Assembly (NCBI GenBank): GCA_024734495.1
Contig: JALMQS010000828.1
Location: 3,893,101 to 3,957,100, forward strand
Direction of reading: 5' to 3'
Origin: Forficula auricularia
Lineage: Eukaryota; Arthropoda; Insecta; Dermaptera; Forficulidae
DNA length: 64,000 nt
Shown: piece after piece, positions 32,494 to 44,306 of the stretch
How the letters are laid out: each line of letters opens with the position of its first letter
Position numbering within the stretch: the first letter of the stretch is position 1
The notes under the pieces: generated by a model
What the model saw: the letters and a program-made list of their open reading frames with translations, nothing else
The model's database searches: none
Told to the model about the DNA's origin: nothing
Made by a program: the position numbers and the translations under genes

Positions 32494-32531
32494 TTACATA
32501 AGCCTACTGCTTCCGCGTAGGCTTATGTAAC
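32494..32531. repeat. Perfect 14-bp stem hairpin
   Basis: ttacataagcctac and gtaggcttatgtaa flank a 9-base loop. It may be the stem-loop end of a rolling-circle element or a small inverted repeat; no partner was located. Confidence 0.6.
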
Positions 32532-32619
32532 ATGTCGAAAAGGCATATCACAACAAGAGTATCAAATTTGAATAATATAGCTTAAATGGATTCTGAGGTA
32601 TGGACCTGAGAAAATAGCT

Positions 32620-32870
32620 AATTTTGGCACTCTCTCACTGACTGACTGACTGACAGGTCATCAAAGCCTATAGTGTACTTCCAATTATTCCAGTATCATG
32701 AAATTTCGCCTACTAGTAGAGTTTGGGACATAAACAAACGAAAAATTCCAACAATTCAAACTTTCTATCTTTCAATCCCTTCAAAATGCGGGAGAAGGGT
32801 CAAAAATGAAAATTCTAGCCCGTTGGACCAAACTCAACCAAATTTTGTATACATATTCTTGCTTTTCACG
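32620..32870 (+). repeat. Helentron/Helitron-like fragment
   Basis: Contains a (ctga)4 microsatellite and the module gggtcaaaaatgaaaattct...gg-accaaactcaaccaaatt. This module also occurs near 18375, 35540, 35690, 47160 and 47290. Internal fragment only. Confidence 0.45.
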
Positions 32871-32899
32871 TAGCTTACAAAAAGAAAAGAAATATCAAC

Positions 32900-34235
32900 C
32901 AAAACATTCTGTGAAAAAGCAGGCCAAGTTCGAAAAAGTAGTGAAATCTACTGTGCAGCCAAGTTATAGATCAAGAGCCCACGACTGCCAGACCTTCGTT
33001 ATTTTATAAAAGCTGAAAGTTTTTCTGTGCATGTCCCCTATACAGGTAAGAACGACCAGCGACTATAGAGTTTGGGTTGTGGTTACTTTGGCAGGTAACA
33101 GGTAATAAAGGTGTATAAAATAGTACTTTAAATTCGCCAAAGTATAAAGCTCAATTTTTTTATATTTTCTTCGGGATAACTTTAGAAATCTCGTCATCCA
33201 TTGCCGGACACTTATGACAGTTGCTACCCCCTGCCAGACACCCCTAAACTTTAAGAAACTCAAGCTTGAGTGGTTTGCCATAAAAGAATTTAGTCTTTTT
33301 GATTTTAAGTCGATTCTTCCACGTTTTCAGTAGAAGTTGTCATTAATAGTCAAAACAACAAAAATGGAATGCAATAAGGTTATTCCTCTAGTATTAGATA
33401 AGAATCGATGGTTATTTTTGATTTTAAGTGGATTCCTCCATGTCTTCACCAAAGGTTATCAATAATAACCGAAATGTCAAAAATCTATGTAAAAACCATT
33501 AAAAACCATTAAAACTGTCGAGGTACTATTGAGGGTTTTTTTTTATAGTTCGCCAAGTAACATATATAAAATTTATCTTTTATATTATAACGAAAGTATA
33601 ATTATAATTTATTAAAGTTTAGGGGTGTCTGGCAGGGGTAGAAAAATTTAAAAAATTGAGCTTTATACTTTGAGGAATTTAAAGTACTATTTTATACACC
33701 TTTATTACCTGTTACCTGCCAAAGTAACCACAACCCAAACTCTAAAGTCGCTGGTCGTTCTTACCTGTATAGGGGACATGCACAGAAAAACTTTCAGCTT
33801 TTATAAAATAACGAAAGTCTGGCAGTCGTGGGCTCTTGGGCTATTATATTCCCCAAGAATAATTAAGTTGAGAAATAAATAGTTTCATTTAAAATGCTTT
33901 TTTCCATTTTGAATGACAATCTATCAAATTTATGGATTCTAAATTTTTAATTTAGATTATTTTCATGAAATTTGGCTGGTCAGCAATTATACTCTAAGGG
34001 TTAATGAACAAAATTCATGACCAGCCAAGTTTCATGAAAATAATCTAAATTAAAAATTTAGAATCCATAAATTTAGATTGTCATTTAAAATGAAAAGAAT
34101 GGATTTTAATTGAAACTACTATTTTCTCAACTTAATTATTCTTGGCTAATATAACTTGCCTGCACAGTATTTTCACTACTTTTTCGAACTTGGCCTGTTT
34201 TTCCACAGAATGTTTTGATTGAGATCATTATATAT
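32900..34235. repeat. Large palindrome with nested insertion and satellite-bearing loop
   Basis: The left arm, about 32900-33255, is matched by a right arm split into about 33617-33848 and 34146-34235. Examples are gacatgcacagaaaaacttt on the right versus aaagtttttctgtgcatgtc on the left, and ttttcgaacttggcctg on the right versus caggccaagttcgaaaa on the left. The right arm is interrupted by the foldback at 33849-34145. The loop (33256-33616) holds about two units of the repeat that forms the array at 51240-52345, including the same ctcaagcttgag centre. Confidence 0.8.
33849..34145. mobile_element. Foldback nested in the palindrome arm, about 9-bp TSD
   Basis: The ends ccaagaataattaagttgag and ctcaacttaattattcttgg are perfect inverted repeats, and the match continues through most of the element (e.g. 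gattctaaatttttaattta). Flanks gctattata (33840-33848) and gctaatata (34145-34153) look like a diverged 9-bp duplication. The opposite arm of the host palindrome lacks the insertion, giving an empty-site comparison in the same window. A 9-bp duplication would suit a Mutator-like origin, which is not proven. Confidence 0.75.
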
Positions 34236-34292
34236 TCTTCATTATTAACTTTTTTTCTTATTAAAAAATATCAATAGAATTAGAATATTTTA

Positions 34293-34362
34293 TCTGCGGC
34301 TCGAGGCATTTGTTTTTACTTCAAATGAGGTCCGTGTAAGCCAAAAGGTTAGACACCCCTGA
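34293..34362 (-). mobile_element. hAT-like terminus (single end)
   Basis: The minus strand starts CAGGGGTGTCTAACC and continues cttttggcttacacgg, typical of hAT (Charlie-like) ends. No matching opposite end is seen nearby. Confidence 0.45.
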
Positions 34363-35409
34363 GTTAATTTAATCTCGCATATTGTTTGGCATTTTTTATC
34401 CGTTGCTGAATTTCCCAGGTGTATCTTTACGATTGATCTTTTATCATTAATAGCTTCATTAGATAAGCGCCCTATCGAGAGGTCATAAAAAGGATCGTCG
34501 AATTACACTTTTTGCACCTTAAATGGGAGTGTTCACGCCCAAGTTGTCTCTTAGGAGGGACAAGAACGGCTTCTTCTGTGCATTTTATACGAAGAACAAG
34601 AAGAGAGAGAAATGTAAATAAACGATTCGACGATTTGCGAACGACAAAGAAAGGATTTTAACCTGGCACATGGATTGGATTCTCGAGTGGGAACTTGCTC
34701 CACCTTCTCTCGCGTCATACATTTAGCGATGAGATGAGAAACAGTAATCCGATTATCTGAGGGGAAGCATCTTGATCGCACCCTTTAAGGCTTTTTCTTG
34801 TTCATATTAGCAACAAATCGTTGTCAACGCTCGCTAAGTAGATTTTTAATTGATTGTACGCACGCCAGAGAATTCCTTTAATTATCTCGAACAAAAAAGA
34901 TAAAAGAAAAAAATTAAATTTAAATGAAATGTAAATCATTTCCCGTTCAATGTTGAATTTTTTAAGTTCAGGATATTTATGGACTTGAAGGTAATTGAAC
35001 TTTTCCCCAAGAACAAAAAGTTGAAATTAAGATTTTATTAAAGCAACGTTTTATATAATTTGCTAATTTGAAACAATTCCTACCAACAGGGAATTCGATG
35101 CTCTGCTGCTAAAGTATATCTAATCGTCCTCTTAAATGAATTCTCAGCAAATCCACCTATTTTTTTTTCCATAAATATTATTTTGCTTTTTAATTATCTT
35201 TTCTGGAAATGTGATAATTAATTTCAAAATAATTTCTTCTTTATTTTAATGTAATTTAGATGATAAAAAATATTCTGAGAAAGTTTTTTTTTATTAAATC
35301 GTTACAAGAAAAGAAATTTCTTGGTCTTAGAGGCCCATGAGTTGTTGAAATAAGACCAATAAGTGCGAGTCGGACTCGCATACTAAGGGTTTTATTTCTA
35401 TTGTATATG
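34363..35409. other. Non-genic stretch
   Basis: A reverse-strand frame at 34551-34781 has no recognised domain. Otherwise AT-rich non-coding sequence. Confidence 0.4.
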
Positions 35410-35818
35410 TTGTAGAAAAACCCCTTTTTTATTAAGTCTGGATTCTTACTAGATAAAACGTGTTTCACTGAATACCTTTGTGGCAACTAGAATTTACTGA
35501 TGTTGGTTGAGTTTATTCCAAAGGTCTAGAACCTTCATTTTTGACCCTCCGTCTCATTTTGGGTGTTTATTTTCAAAGTTTTTTAAACGAAAATCATCCT
35601 TTACATCCTTTTCAACTTTGATGTTATTTTTCTAATTTTCGATTTAAATTTTTTAAAAATAAACACCCAAAATGAGGCGAAAGGTCAAAAATGAAGATTC
35701 TAGACCTTTGGAACAAACTCAACCAACATCAGTAAACTCTAATTGTCACAAAGGTATTCAGTGAAAGGCGTTTTAACTAGTAAGAATCCTTTCTTAATAA
35801 ATACGGGGTTTTACTGTC
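35410..35818. repeat. Palindromic element, arms of about 165 bp
   Basis: Left arm 35410-35575 and right arm 35656-35818 mirror each other (e.g. caaaggtctagaaccttcat / atgaagattctagacctttg; cattttgggtgtttatttt / aaaataaacacccaaaatg). Both contain the gggtcaaaaatga / caaactcaacca module shared with Helentron-like fragments elsewhere. Confidence 0.8.
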
Positions 35819-36888
35819 AAATATATAATGCTGTAAATCTCTTCAATTCTCCTAAAATTTTCGACTTCTAAAGTAAGCAAGAGCTAAAGAAATCGACCCT
35901 TTCAATATCATCGCTCTTGACATTGCTCCAAAGTAAACGTTCTCACTTTTAAAATATACTTCTCCACTTGGTCAGTTCTTACCGTTTATCATGACTAAAC
36001 GTAAGTGAACACTAAAAAGTGTAGCTTTGCACATTGCTAAAGACTCTAACTGGCGACATATTATAATCTTCTTTCTGTCATTCAAGACTCGCACCCATAG
36101 ATAACTTCAATTCCGACCAAATTCCTGAAATTACTCGAGTATAATGAATTCACTCAAAAAATTTCAAAAAAATCATTTTTTATTTATTGGGTTGAAAAAT
36201 AATTTTTAAGCATGATTGTTTTTCTGTCTGTGTGTCTAGATTCAGATTCGCACGATAAGTTAAGAACGAAAAGTCGTAGAAAGTTCGTTTTTGTAGCAAA
36301 ATATTTTTATTCTAATGCGGAGAACTTATTTGATTTTGGACTTTCTAGCCCAGATCTTCAGGTTAAAAAATGAATAAAATTATTCAAAAAATATTTTCTG
36401 AATAATTTTATAAGATTTTACTCAGTTTTCTTAGTAAAAAATCATATACAATTAGACAAGTGTGCTTTGAATTACCATTTAATAAATTTGTATACAAAAA
36501 GAAATATTTTATTTTTTGAATACATTTTAATTTAGGAAATAAACGGTACGAATTAGGCTGAAAAAAGTCATTGAAAAAGCGGTCATTAATTAATCCTATT
36601 AAAAAGGAAATGGTGTCAAAATGATTAATTCCCCAATACTATACAACAGAATGCCGAGTCTTGAAAAAGTTTCATAATAATTTCTTATTTTTTTAATAAT
36701 GTAAATGCCCACTCCGGACTACAGAGGTTGTACCTTTCTGGTGGAAGTTCTTGTTTCAATATCATAAAAAATTGTGTGAGCATCATCCACATAAGCTCAC
36801 GAGGAAAGTGAAACTTATTTAGTCGTAGATGTCTTTGAAATATGAAATAATTTTACTGAAGCAATTTTTTACATGAAATAATGTATAC
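35819..36888. other. Non-genic stretch with Helitron-like internal fragment
   Basis: Near 36205-36290 the order catgattg, ctgtctgtgtgtct, gattcgcacgataa resembles 56745-56790 (catgattt, gtgtgtatctggg, gatacgaacgataa). This suggests two fragments of one repeat family. No coding. Confidence 0.4.
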
Positions 36889-37126
36889 CAGGCGCGGATC
36901 CAGACCTCTGATTTGGGGGGGGGGCGGTCGCCGAGTATATAAGATCTACTTTTGATCTCGGAAGTGTGTCGCGATCGAATTGTCCAAGCGGGGGGGGGGG
37001 GGGGGGGTCAGAAACGTAAACACATAGAACTTTATTTTCTTCAATTTTAAAATTTAATGTTATAAAATAAAAAATTAAAATTAAATAAACATATAAATCC
37101 CCCATATCCCCCTGGATCCGCGCATG
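36889..37126. mobile_element. hAT-type MITE, 238 bp, perfect 8-bp TSD
   Basis: Starts caggcgcggatccag and ends ctggatccgcgcatg, flanked by identical atgtatac at 36881-36888 and 37127-37134. Contains long G runs near 36916 and 36991. No coding. Confidence 0.88.
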
Positions 37127-37239
37127 ATGTATACATTGTATTTGAGGCATCGATTTCGAAGATTACTTCCTCACCATCGACTGTACTTGATCTTCTAGTA
37201 GCTTGCGATAATATTTTTAGTTCTAGTCTATATAAAATT

Positions 37240-37871
37240 AAGGTTTTGTCTGTAGATTGCTCCATATCACGCCAAATTTTGGTTGCACACGTTTCAAGCA
37301 AAGTTATGAACGAAAACACCCTCAACAAAATTCCTGTCTGTATGCATGTCTGTCTGTCTGTTTCAGTGGTTTCCGAAAAGTTGCTCACGATTCACGTAAA
37401 AGCGGCTGAAGGGATTATTATGAAATTTCATATTTACATCAGATGTCTTCTAACTTACGTTTTTAGCTATATAACGTTTTGGTATTTTGACCTCAGAAGG
37501 AGGTTTAGGGGGCGCACGAATGAAAATTATCAAATAACTCCTAAACTTCTAACTCTTCGGCAAATTTTATTATGAGCAAAGTTGTAGGGGATGTGATTTC
37601 TGACAACTTTTGTTTAAAAAATTCCCCCCAAAAAACTACTTAAAAGGGGGAGGGTCAAAAAATGAAAATTGGGGTGCGGGTGGTGGGGTGCGGGCGGGGG
37701 TTGGGCACGGGTGCATGGTGCGGGGGTGGGGGTGCTAGGAGGGGTTTCTGGGGAGGTGGGGGGCTCTGGGGTGTATCGGGGGTCTGGTGGGTGGGAGTGG
37801 GGGGATTCGTGGGCTGGGCGTCCCCCTGGATAGCAAGAGGGCCGCCGAAGGCGGGCCTTACAGCTAGTTTT
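37240..37871 (+). mobile_element. Non-autonomous Helitron with G-rich 3' region
   Basis: The 3' end has a GC hairpin ggccgccgaaggcgggcc, then ttacag, then ctag followed by t, the canonical Helitron 3' layout. A second copy of this end lies on the minus strand at 28790. Inside are a (tctg)n run near 37348 and a gcgg-rich plus-strand block at 37655-37860. The 5' boundary is approximate. Opposing open frames across the G-rich block are compositional artefacts. Confidence 0.6.
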
Positions 37872-39890
37872 TTAAAAAGACGAAAAATTCGATGAAAAAA
37901 AATCAAACACTCTGAAATAGGCTAAATTAAGTAGCTCTGTATGCACCCGTGTTCAAACAAATCACTTAATTTCTTAGTTGGAGTTATTTCTCGAGCTTCA
38001 TCTCCTTAGCCCTTTGTCGTTTCTAGTGGAGGACTGGACTTACTGCTACTACTACTATAATATTGGCCGGAGAAAAACATATTCCAGAACTCTGAATCTA
38101 GGACTGTCCAGTATTTTATTAACCATTCGATGAAAATGTAAACTCAATAAATTAAAAGCAATTTTAAAAAAAATAAAAATATTTATTGCGTCGGCGCTCT
38201 ATTTTAGCATTAGCCCTCCGGGAATTTACCCCAGTTGACAACTAGTCAATGCTCCTTTGGAAAAAAAATAATACCATTTAAAAAAGTATAAATAGAGTGA
38301 GATAACACGGTTATTGTATTTTGTTAAATAACTATTTGGCAAATCTCACTCTTACAACTAATATATTATATATGCTTACGAGGTAAAGTCATTGCCATCG
38401 CAACTGACTTTATCACCCTTTAGGGGAGATCTAAAATATAAATTTAAATTCATCAATTATTTATTTTTAGAGCTTTTAAAGGTGTAATTAAATTCAAGTT
38501 GAGTCAGTTACTTGAAACACCTTGAAAGTATAAATTAATGAAATCAATAAATCATGCTTGTATATACATACAGACATAGATGGTATTATAGAAAATAGAT
38601 AATTATGTATACCTACATGATTGACTAAGAAGTTTCCAAGAAATTTTTCAGGAGTCACAAATTTTTTTGTAGCAAAATAATCAGAGTAAATATTTACATA
38701 TAAATAAATTTATTAACATAAAAATAATGGATTCAAATTTATTAACATACAAATTCATGTTAAATAAAATTTTAAAATAAATTTTAAATTTGAGTATTTG
38801 TATTTACATTTAGTGTCAACTAGAATATTTCAGAAGGAGGGGCAAACTTCTCTGGATACGTTTCTGAGATAATATTTAGTTCATTTTTAAATTGAAGAGA
38901 TTTTTAGTCAAAAACTATTAAAAGACAATAATTTCAGTTAATTATTAATATTTATTTCATTGATTCATCAGAAACTTATAATATTATAAGTCGATCATGG
39001 TGGATCGTCCCTTGGGGATGTGATTTGACATGGAGACACTATTTTTAAATATTTAACCACTTTTTAACTCTTGGACTGTCTATCGTCGAATGTATTCTTT
39101 CTGGAACTGGTCCCTCATGAATGGATAAAAACTGATCTGTTGTGATATGTTATCTGTGATTTCCCATTGAAATGTATTGTTCAACCAAAAAAAAATTTTA
39201 TAAACAAAAAATGTAAATAGGTCTGATGAGCCAAACAATGGCGATACTAGTAACTTACAATAATAAATAATTCAACATGAACATTTATTAAATTTCATTT
39301 ATCCATTTCAAAATTTTCTATTATTAATACGAAGGAGCTAAACATAAAAAGATAAATTATATTATAATATTTAGTTTGTGTTCAACTAGAGAGATTTCAG
39401 CAGGAAGTGTATACTGCACTTGTAGTTGAACTGAAGTCAAAGATTACGAAGACTGTGAATTTTTAATTATAAAAAATTGCAAAAGATCTGACACTCTTGA
39501 ACTCCCGTACCCATACCTATTCGATAATTTCACAGGTAATTAAATACGAACTTCTGTGTAAACTAAGACATAGAAGATTTTTTTCCTTCTTTTTTGAAGA
39601 AATGAACTATTTTTATCTTAGTGTAAGTGTATAAAAGCATCGTAAACCCTCTCACAATGCTTCGGTCCCAGGTCACCCATGGTGAGCTTTTGCCTGCATA
39701 ACCAACTCCATATTATATCCTGACTGATAGGGTATATCTGTTATGATTCTGTTGAACATAAGGAGTGCATGTCCCAGCCATGTTTTTGTGATATTATCAA
39801 AAAAAAGCATTTTATAAAATTTTTTTATTAGCTCCAACAACATTTGATAACGTCAACAGAAATAGTGACCTTTATATTTCTCTCATGGGC
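37872..39890. other. Long non-genic AT-rich stretch
   Basis: About 2 kb with no convincing ORF, RNA gene or repeat terminus. Low-complexity aaattta-type sequence lies at 38690-38790. Confidence 0.45.
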
Positions 39891-39894
39891 TGGC

Positions 39895-39970
39895 GTGGCT
39901 TAGTGGGTAAAAGCATCTACTTCCATCAACAAAACAAGAGAGGTTGATGGCTCGAATTCCAAATCAGATT
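39895..39970 (+). mobile_element. Decayed tRNA-derived SINE head
   Basis: An A-box-like tggcttagtggg and a B-box-like ggctcgaattcc are spaced about 45 bases apart, as in tRNA-derived SINEs. The body is not recognised. Confidence 0.45.
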
Positions 39971-40739
39971 TTTCTCGTGTTGAAAAATATAAATGTTAAA
40001 AATCGATATAGTATGCTTTAGATGAAGTCAAAATCTCGACACTGAAATTTCAACTAGGAGAAAAAGATTATATATTTATTTAAATTCATATTAAGAAGGA
40101 TTCCTTATTTGTACATTTCATAGTTTGAGATTCAAGAAACACGACTCAGATTTGCTAAACTTTGTAAATCTATCCGCTCTGGAATTCTTCCAAATGCATT
40201 TATTTATATCTAACTATTCCTCTGGCAATGATCTTTTATCTTTCCCTCCTATTTCTTGTTCTCTATCTAAAGAGGATGTTCGATGGGAGAATTGACTTTC
40301 ACACAATGGACATTTAGACCATTCAAATAATATACAGAACGTTAGTGAAGGGAAATCTTCTTTGAAATTTATTACAAAGGACGAGATGTCGCAGCATCTA
40401 CTTCTCTTGGTCGAAATGCTAGTATTCTTTAGGTGTTGAGGTTGAAGTTACACTTAAATCATCCATTAATCATTTTCTATGAAAAAAGTTCATATCTGAG
40501 AATATTTTGGTTATTACTTCAGAAAAGTTATGAAATCAAAAAGCTTATTAGATAATTTGTATAGTTTATAGATTTCTACTTGCTAGATTATAATCTTAGT
40601 AGATTGCTGCAAAACTACATATCTCAAATTCGTAGGGTTGACAAGCTAACGAAAGAAGTTTTTATTTGAACAATACACATATGAACTGCAAGTGGTTAGA
40701 TTTGCCAGAGATGGCATCATAAAAGAAAGTTCCCCAGAA

Positions 40740-41340
40740 CAGGCTCTCCAAAAGAACGGCGATTATCGTAAGCTTGGGTCGTTTATCAGGTTAATGACAA
40801 TTTTCTGGACACAGTCCAGGATGTTAAATATCTTGAAAGGCTCAACACGAGTTTAATTCAAAACAAAAACTGCTATGCTCCTCCTCAATAGACTTAAAAA
40901 ACAGGAAGGTGCTATTGAAGACATATGTATGTATCATAGTCATGTACGGGTGTGAAGCCTGGACAATTGGAGAAGCGGAGAGAAAAATACTGGAAGCTTT
41001 CGAAATGTGGTTCTACAGAAGAATGATGAATATCAAATAGGTGGATAGAATTACAAAAGAAGAAGTTCTTGTAAGAATCGGAGAAAGAAGAACCTTGTGG
41101 AAGCGTCTGAGGAAGAGATGAGGTCAGATGATGGGGCACACACTTATATACGAGGGATTGCTTAGGGATATCTTGAAGGGGGAGGTGGGAAATAAAAGGG
41201 GAAGGCCCAGATCAAAATATTTCGACCAAATAATTGGGGATATGGGATGCGAGAAATTTAGAGAGGTCAAATAGCTGGCGGAGGACATAGCCGAGTCGAG
41301 ACGGGTGGTTGCTTCAAACCAGTCTTAGGACTGTGTACTC
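40740..41340 (+). pseudogene. RTE-like LINE RT C-terminal remnant
   Basis: The plus strand reads VLLKTYVCIIVMYGCEAWTI, EAFEMWFYRRMMNIK, ITKEEVLVRIGERRTLWKRL, then HTLIYEGLLRDIL, NKRGRPRSKYFDQI and LAEDIAESRRVV. This is the conserved tail after the catalytic region of endonuclease-reverse transcriptases of RTE-like LINEs. Stops after MMNIK, RLRKR and REVK show decay. Upstream, DTVQDVKYLERLN in a nearby frame may be the preceding block. Catalytic motifs are absent. Confidence 0.8.
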
Positions 41341-42447
41341 AATGATGATGCGATGCTCAACACGCCAGATGTAAGAACGGCATTCCAGGCTGGGAGTATT
41401 TGGGCTTTTAACAATGTGAATAATTTAGAGAAGAATTATTACAACCAATTATTTTCCCTTTTTTTACAACTTTTTATTTCTTGAACTGCAACCGTTCCTC
41501 TAAACAACAGTTTCCAAAAGTAGTTTACTTGAACTTCAGATATCTATTATCTATTCCCTTAAAACAGTAATGTGAAAACATAGATTAAGGTACTTAAACA
41601 TTTGGGTTACTATAAACGATAAAGGCGACAATACTAGGTATTCTGAGAAAATCAAATCACGTTTTTATATTGGAGCAACTACAAAAAGTAACACTATGTA
41701 AAAGAGAAATTTCACAGTCCTTTCGTCATTGCTTTTATCGTGGTATTGTGGATCCAAAACGTAAACGCTAGGAATTAAATACTAATTTGACAAAGAATCT
41801 AAAAGAAGCTTCCAGATATATTTGTAAATTAAAAAAAAATTATATATTTAAATATCATTGATTTATTATCAATTTTCAATAATTTCTAAGCAAAGTATTC
41901 ATTGAATTTTGAAATTACTATATATACATCTTTTGCGAATTGCAATTAAGCATTTTCATTAATTCATTGAAAGAGGACGATAGGGGTGAGCGAGTGAACA
42001 ATTGATTAAACAAATGGCGTTCCTTCAATGCATGATAATGACAAACTGTAAATTTATTTATTGCTAGAATTAATTTACCTGTTACGAGAGTCAATTGACA
42101 ACCGAAATGATTCATTCATTTATTGGCGCCGTTAAAAAATCACCGTTGATTTAATGAATAAATTTTAAGCACGCTGCCGTTTTTATCCAATACTACTTAA
42201 TAAACAATTTAATTCACTTCAGAGATATCGGTTTCAGCTCGGAATCGAATATAAGAATATCAATCAGTCATAGGATATTTATTTATGAATTTTTTTCCTT
42301 TCGATTTAAATAAACATTTGAAGAAAAAAAATAAGACTAGATAAGTTGTTCTCACATTTTACAAATAATAGAAGGAAGAATGGGAGTTTTCACAGACAGC
42401 TAGGGCTTCCCTAGTAATAAATTTTAATTTAGTAAACTATTCAAAAT
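41341..42447. other. Non-genic AT-rich stretch
   Basis: A reverse-strand frame at 41918-42115 has no known domain. Nothing else is recognised. Confidence 0.4.
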
Positions 42448-42557
42448 TTTAGGTTAAAAATAAAATAAAATGAGAGAGTCTAAAAGAGTAGAAAAAAATT
42501 ATTTTATTTAAAAAACAGAAGACTCTCTCATTTTATTTTATTTTTAACCTAAAATAA
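42448..42557. repeat. Hairpin with arms of about 35 bp
   Basis: The ttttaggttaaaaataaaat...gagagagtct arm is mirrored by agactctctc...ttatttttaacctaaaat with near-perfect complementarity and a 40-base AT-rich loop. Confidence 0.75.
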
Positions 42558-42689
42558 AAACAATTCTGTTACCATCGACAGTGAAATCTTTTATTCAACT
42601 AATATTCAAAATTTATTTCTGGAATGACTTGTTGGTTTGTTAATGCCTTTTTCATGGCAGCTCGAGAAAATCTAAAAAAAAAAAAAATG

Positions 42690-42805
42690 ATATTTTCAGC
42701 AAAAGTTATGAATCAAGAGATTTCAAAATCTAATCAGTTTTGCATTAAATTAAACATTATTGACAATGATAACCTCCTCCTTTTTTTGAAGTCGGTTAAA
42801 AAGTA
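42690..42805 (-). repeat. Fragment of cctcctcc-gaagtcggtta repeat
   Basis: Contains caaaatctaatcag and the end cctcctcctttttttgaagt, shared with 20055-20245 and 53143-53330. Confidence 0.45.
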
Positions 42806-42991
42806 TAATATTCGATTCATAACCGTTCAGTTTATGGAAAAGATTCCTCTTGTGTTGATTCTTTGTATCACTTTATAAATTGATAAATAGTCAGGTATAA
42901 GTTTGATATCATTTATTTTATAAATATTATAATTTTATTAATAATTAATAGAGATTGTGGTGTTGGTGCAAGGTGAAATATGTTTAATAAA

Positions 42992-43109
42992 GATTAAAGT
43001 AAATAAATATTTTGTGAGATATTAATTTACTATGAGTCAAGTTACCTAGAAAACTCTGACTTATAGTAAATTAATATTTCACAAAATATTTATTTACTTT
43101 TATCTTTAT
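42992..43109. repeat. Palindrome, arms of about 50 bp
   Basis: aaagtaaataaatattttgt and acaaaatatttatttacttt pair, continuing through gatattaatttactat / atagtaaattaatatt. Non-coding. Confidence 0.75.
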
Positions 43110-43167
43110 ATAATTTTATTAATGAAGTTTAATTTGTATTTTTCTTATTGTATAATATAGTAATGAA

Positions 43168-43380
43168 GAGTCGGGTTGGCCGTGCTGGCTAACGCGCTGG
43201 ACCAGCTTCAGCATCGTTGATGACGATGTTCAAGCGGGAGGCCCGGGTTCGAACCTGGCTAGCGTATAAAATTTATACTGGCTAAAACTCGGCTCCTCAC
43301 TAACCCTACTAACACTTTACTGATGTGGTGTCTAAATGGGCCTTATTCCCGGTGACAATAAATAAATAATAAAAAATATA
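43168..43380 (+). mobile_element. tRNA-derived SINE, second type
   Basis: The head gtcgggttggccgtgctggc (A-box) and cccgggttcgaacctgg (B-box) flank an unusually long middle with a short hairpin (catcgt...acgatg), as if from a tRNA with a long variable arm. A body ending ggtgacaataaataaataat follows. Flanks tatagtaatgaag and tatagtaataag are a likely slightly diverged target duplication. Confidence 0.75.
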
Positions 43381-43544
43381 TATAGTAATAAGAAACAAGT
43401 TTTCTATAAAATAATTAATAATAAATATTTATAGGTTATAAGTGTTATAACATAATCTATAAACTGCCCTGCAAATATCACAAATTCAAAGCGCACAAAC
43501 GGCGCAGCGCGCTAATGTATATAGTTATACTAGTTATAATATAT

Positions 43545-43610
43545 ATGTCAAATTGGTTAAGACGCGGGAGACAAACAATGGGCCCGGATTGATTTTGGTA
43601 CTCGGATTCA
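43545..43610 (+). mobile_element. Very decayed SINE head
   Basis: ggttaagacgcgggag and gggcccggattgattttgg have the order and spacing of A- and B-box regions with several changes. Weak call. Confidence 0.3.
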
Positions 43611-44306
43611 CTTACCGATACGGTGAATATTTCACTCTACTGACATGCAATAAAAATCGCTCATAACAGCTCTGATTTAGAAAGTTACAATTTCTCGTGA
43701 TTTTCTAAATAAATGTTAAGTCGGCTATGATAATTACTATTATTATCATTATTATTTATAATAAACACCTTCATACAACTGCCAGAACGTCAATATTAAT
43801 TTTATTGATAAAAAAATAATGAAAATTCAAACAAAGATATAAAAACTTTTGATTTCTTTGTGAGATTCGTTTTTCCACACGAGAAAATCTTTCATAGTCG
43901 AAGTGAGCTTTCGTCTAATGATGATTTAGTTTAGAAATGAGAAAAAATTTAAGTTCTTTTTTTATTATATAACCGGAAGTGTGCTAGATCTTCCTTTCAT
44001 TGTATCCATTATGAATAAATTTACTGTCAGTGACATTTTCCTCTTTTGTCTTCGAGATTATAAATTTATCAAAAATTCAAAGTAATTTACACTTTATAAT
44101 GTATTTTCCATATTTCAAGACATTTCTCGCTTGATGCGAGGAGAGTTTTGTGTTGGCGTGACGAATATTAGAATTAATAGACCTCAAAGATTTATGAATT
44201 AATGGAATTATCTCCTCTCAGAGAGTTATAATTAATTAACATTTCTACTTTACTCTAGTCATGTGTTAATTTATAATTTATAACGTCATCGTAAAAAAAT
44301 AGATTT

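Noticed and set aside
37655..37906. Opposed 77- and 83-codon ORFs, one proline-rich
   Set aside because: They result from the G-rich composition of the Helitron tract; no stop codons occur simply because A/T is rare there.
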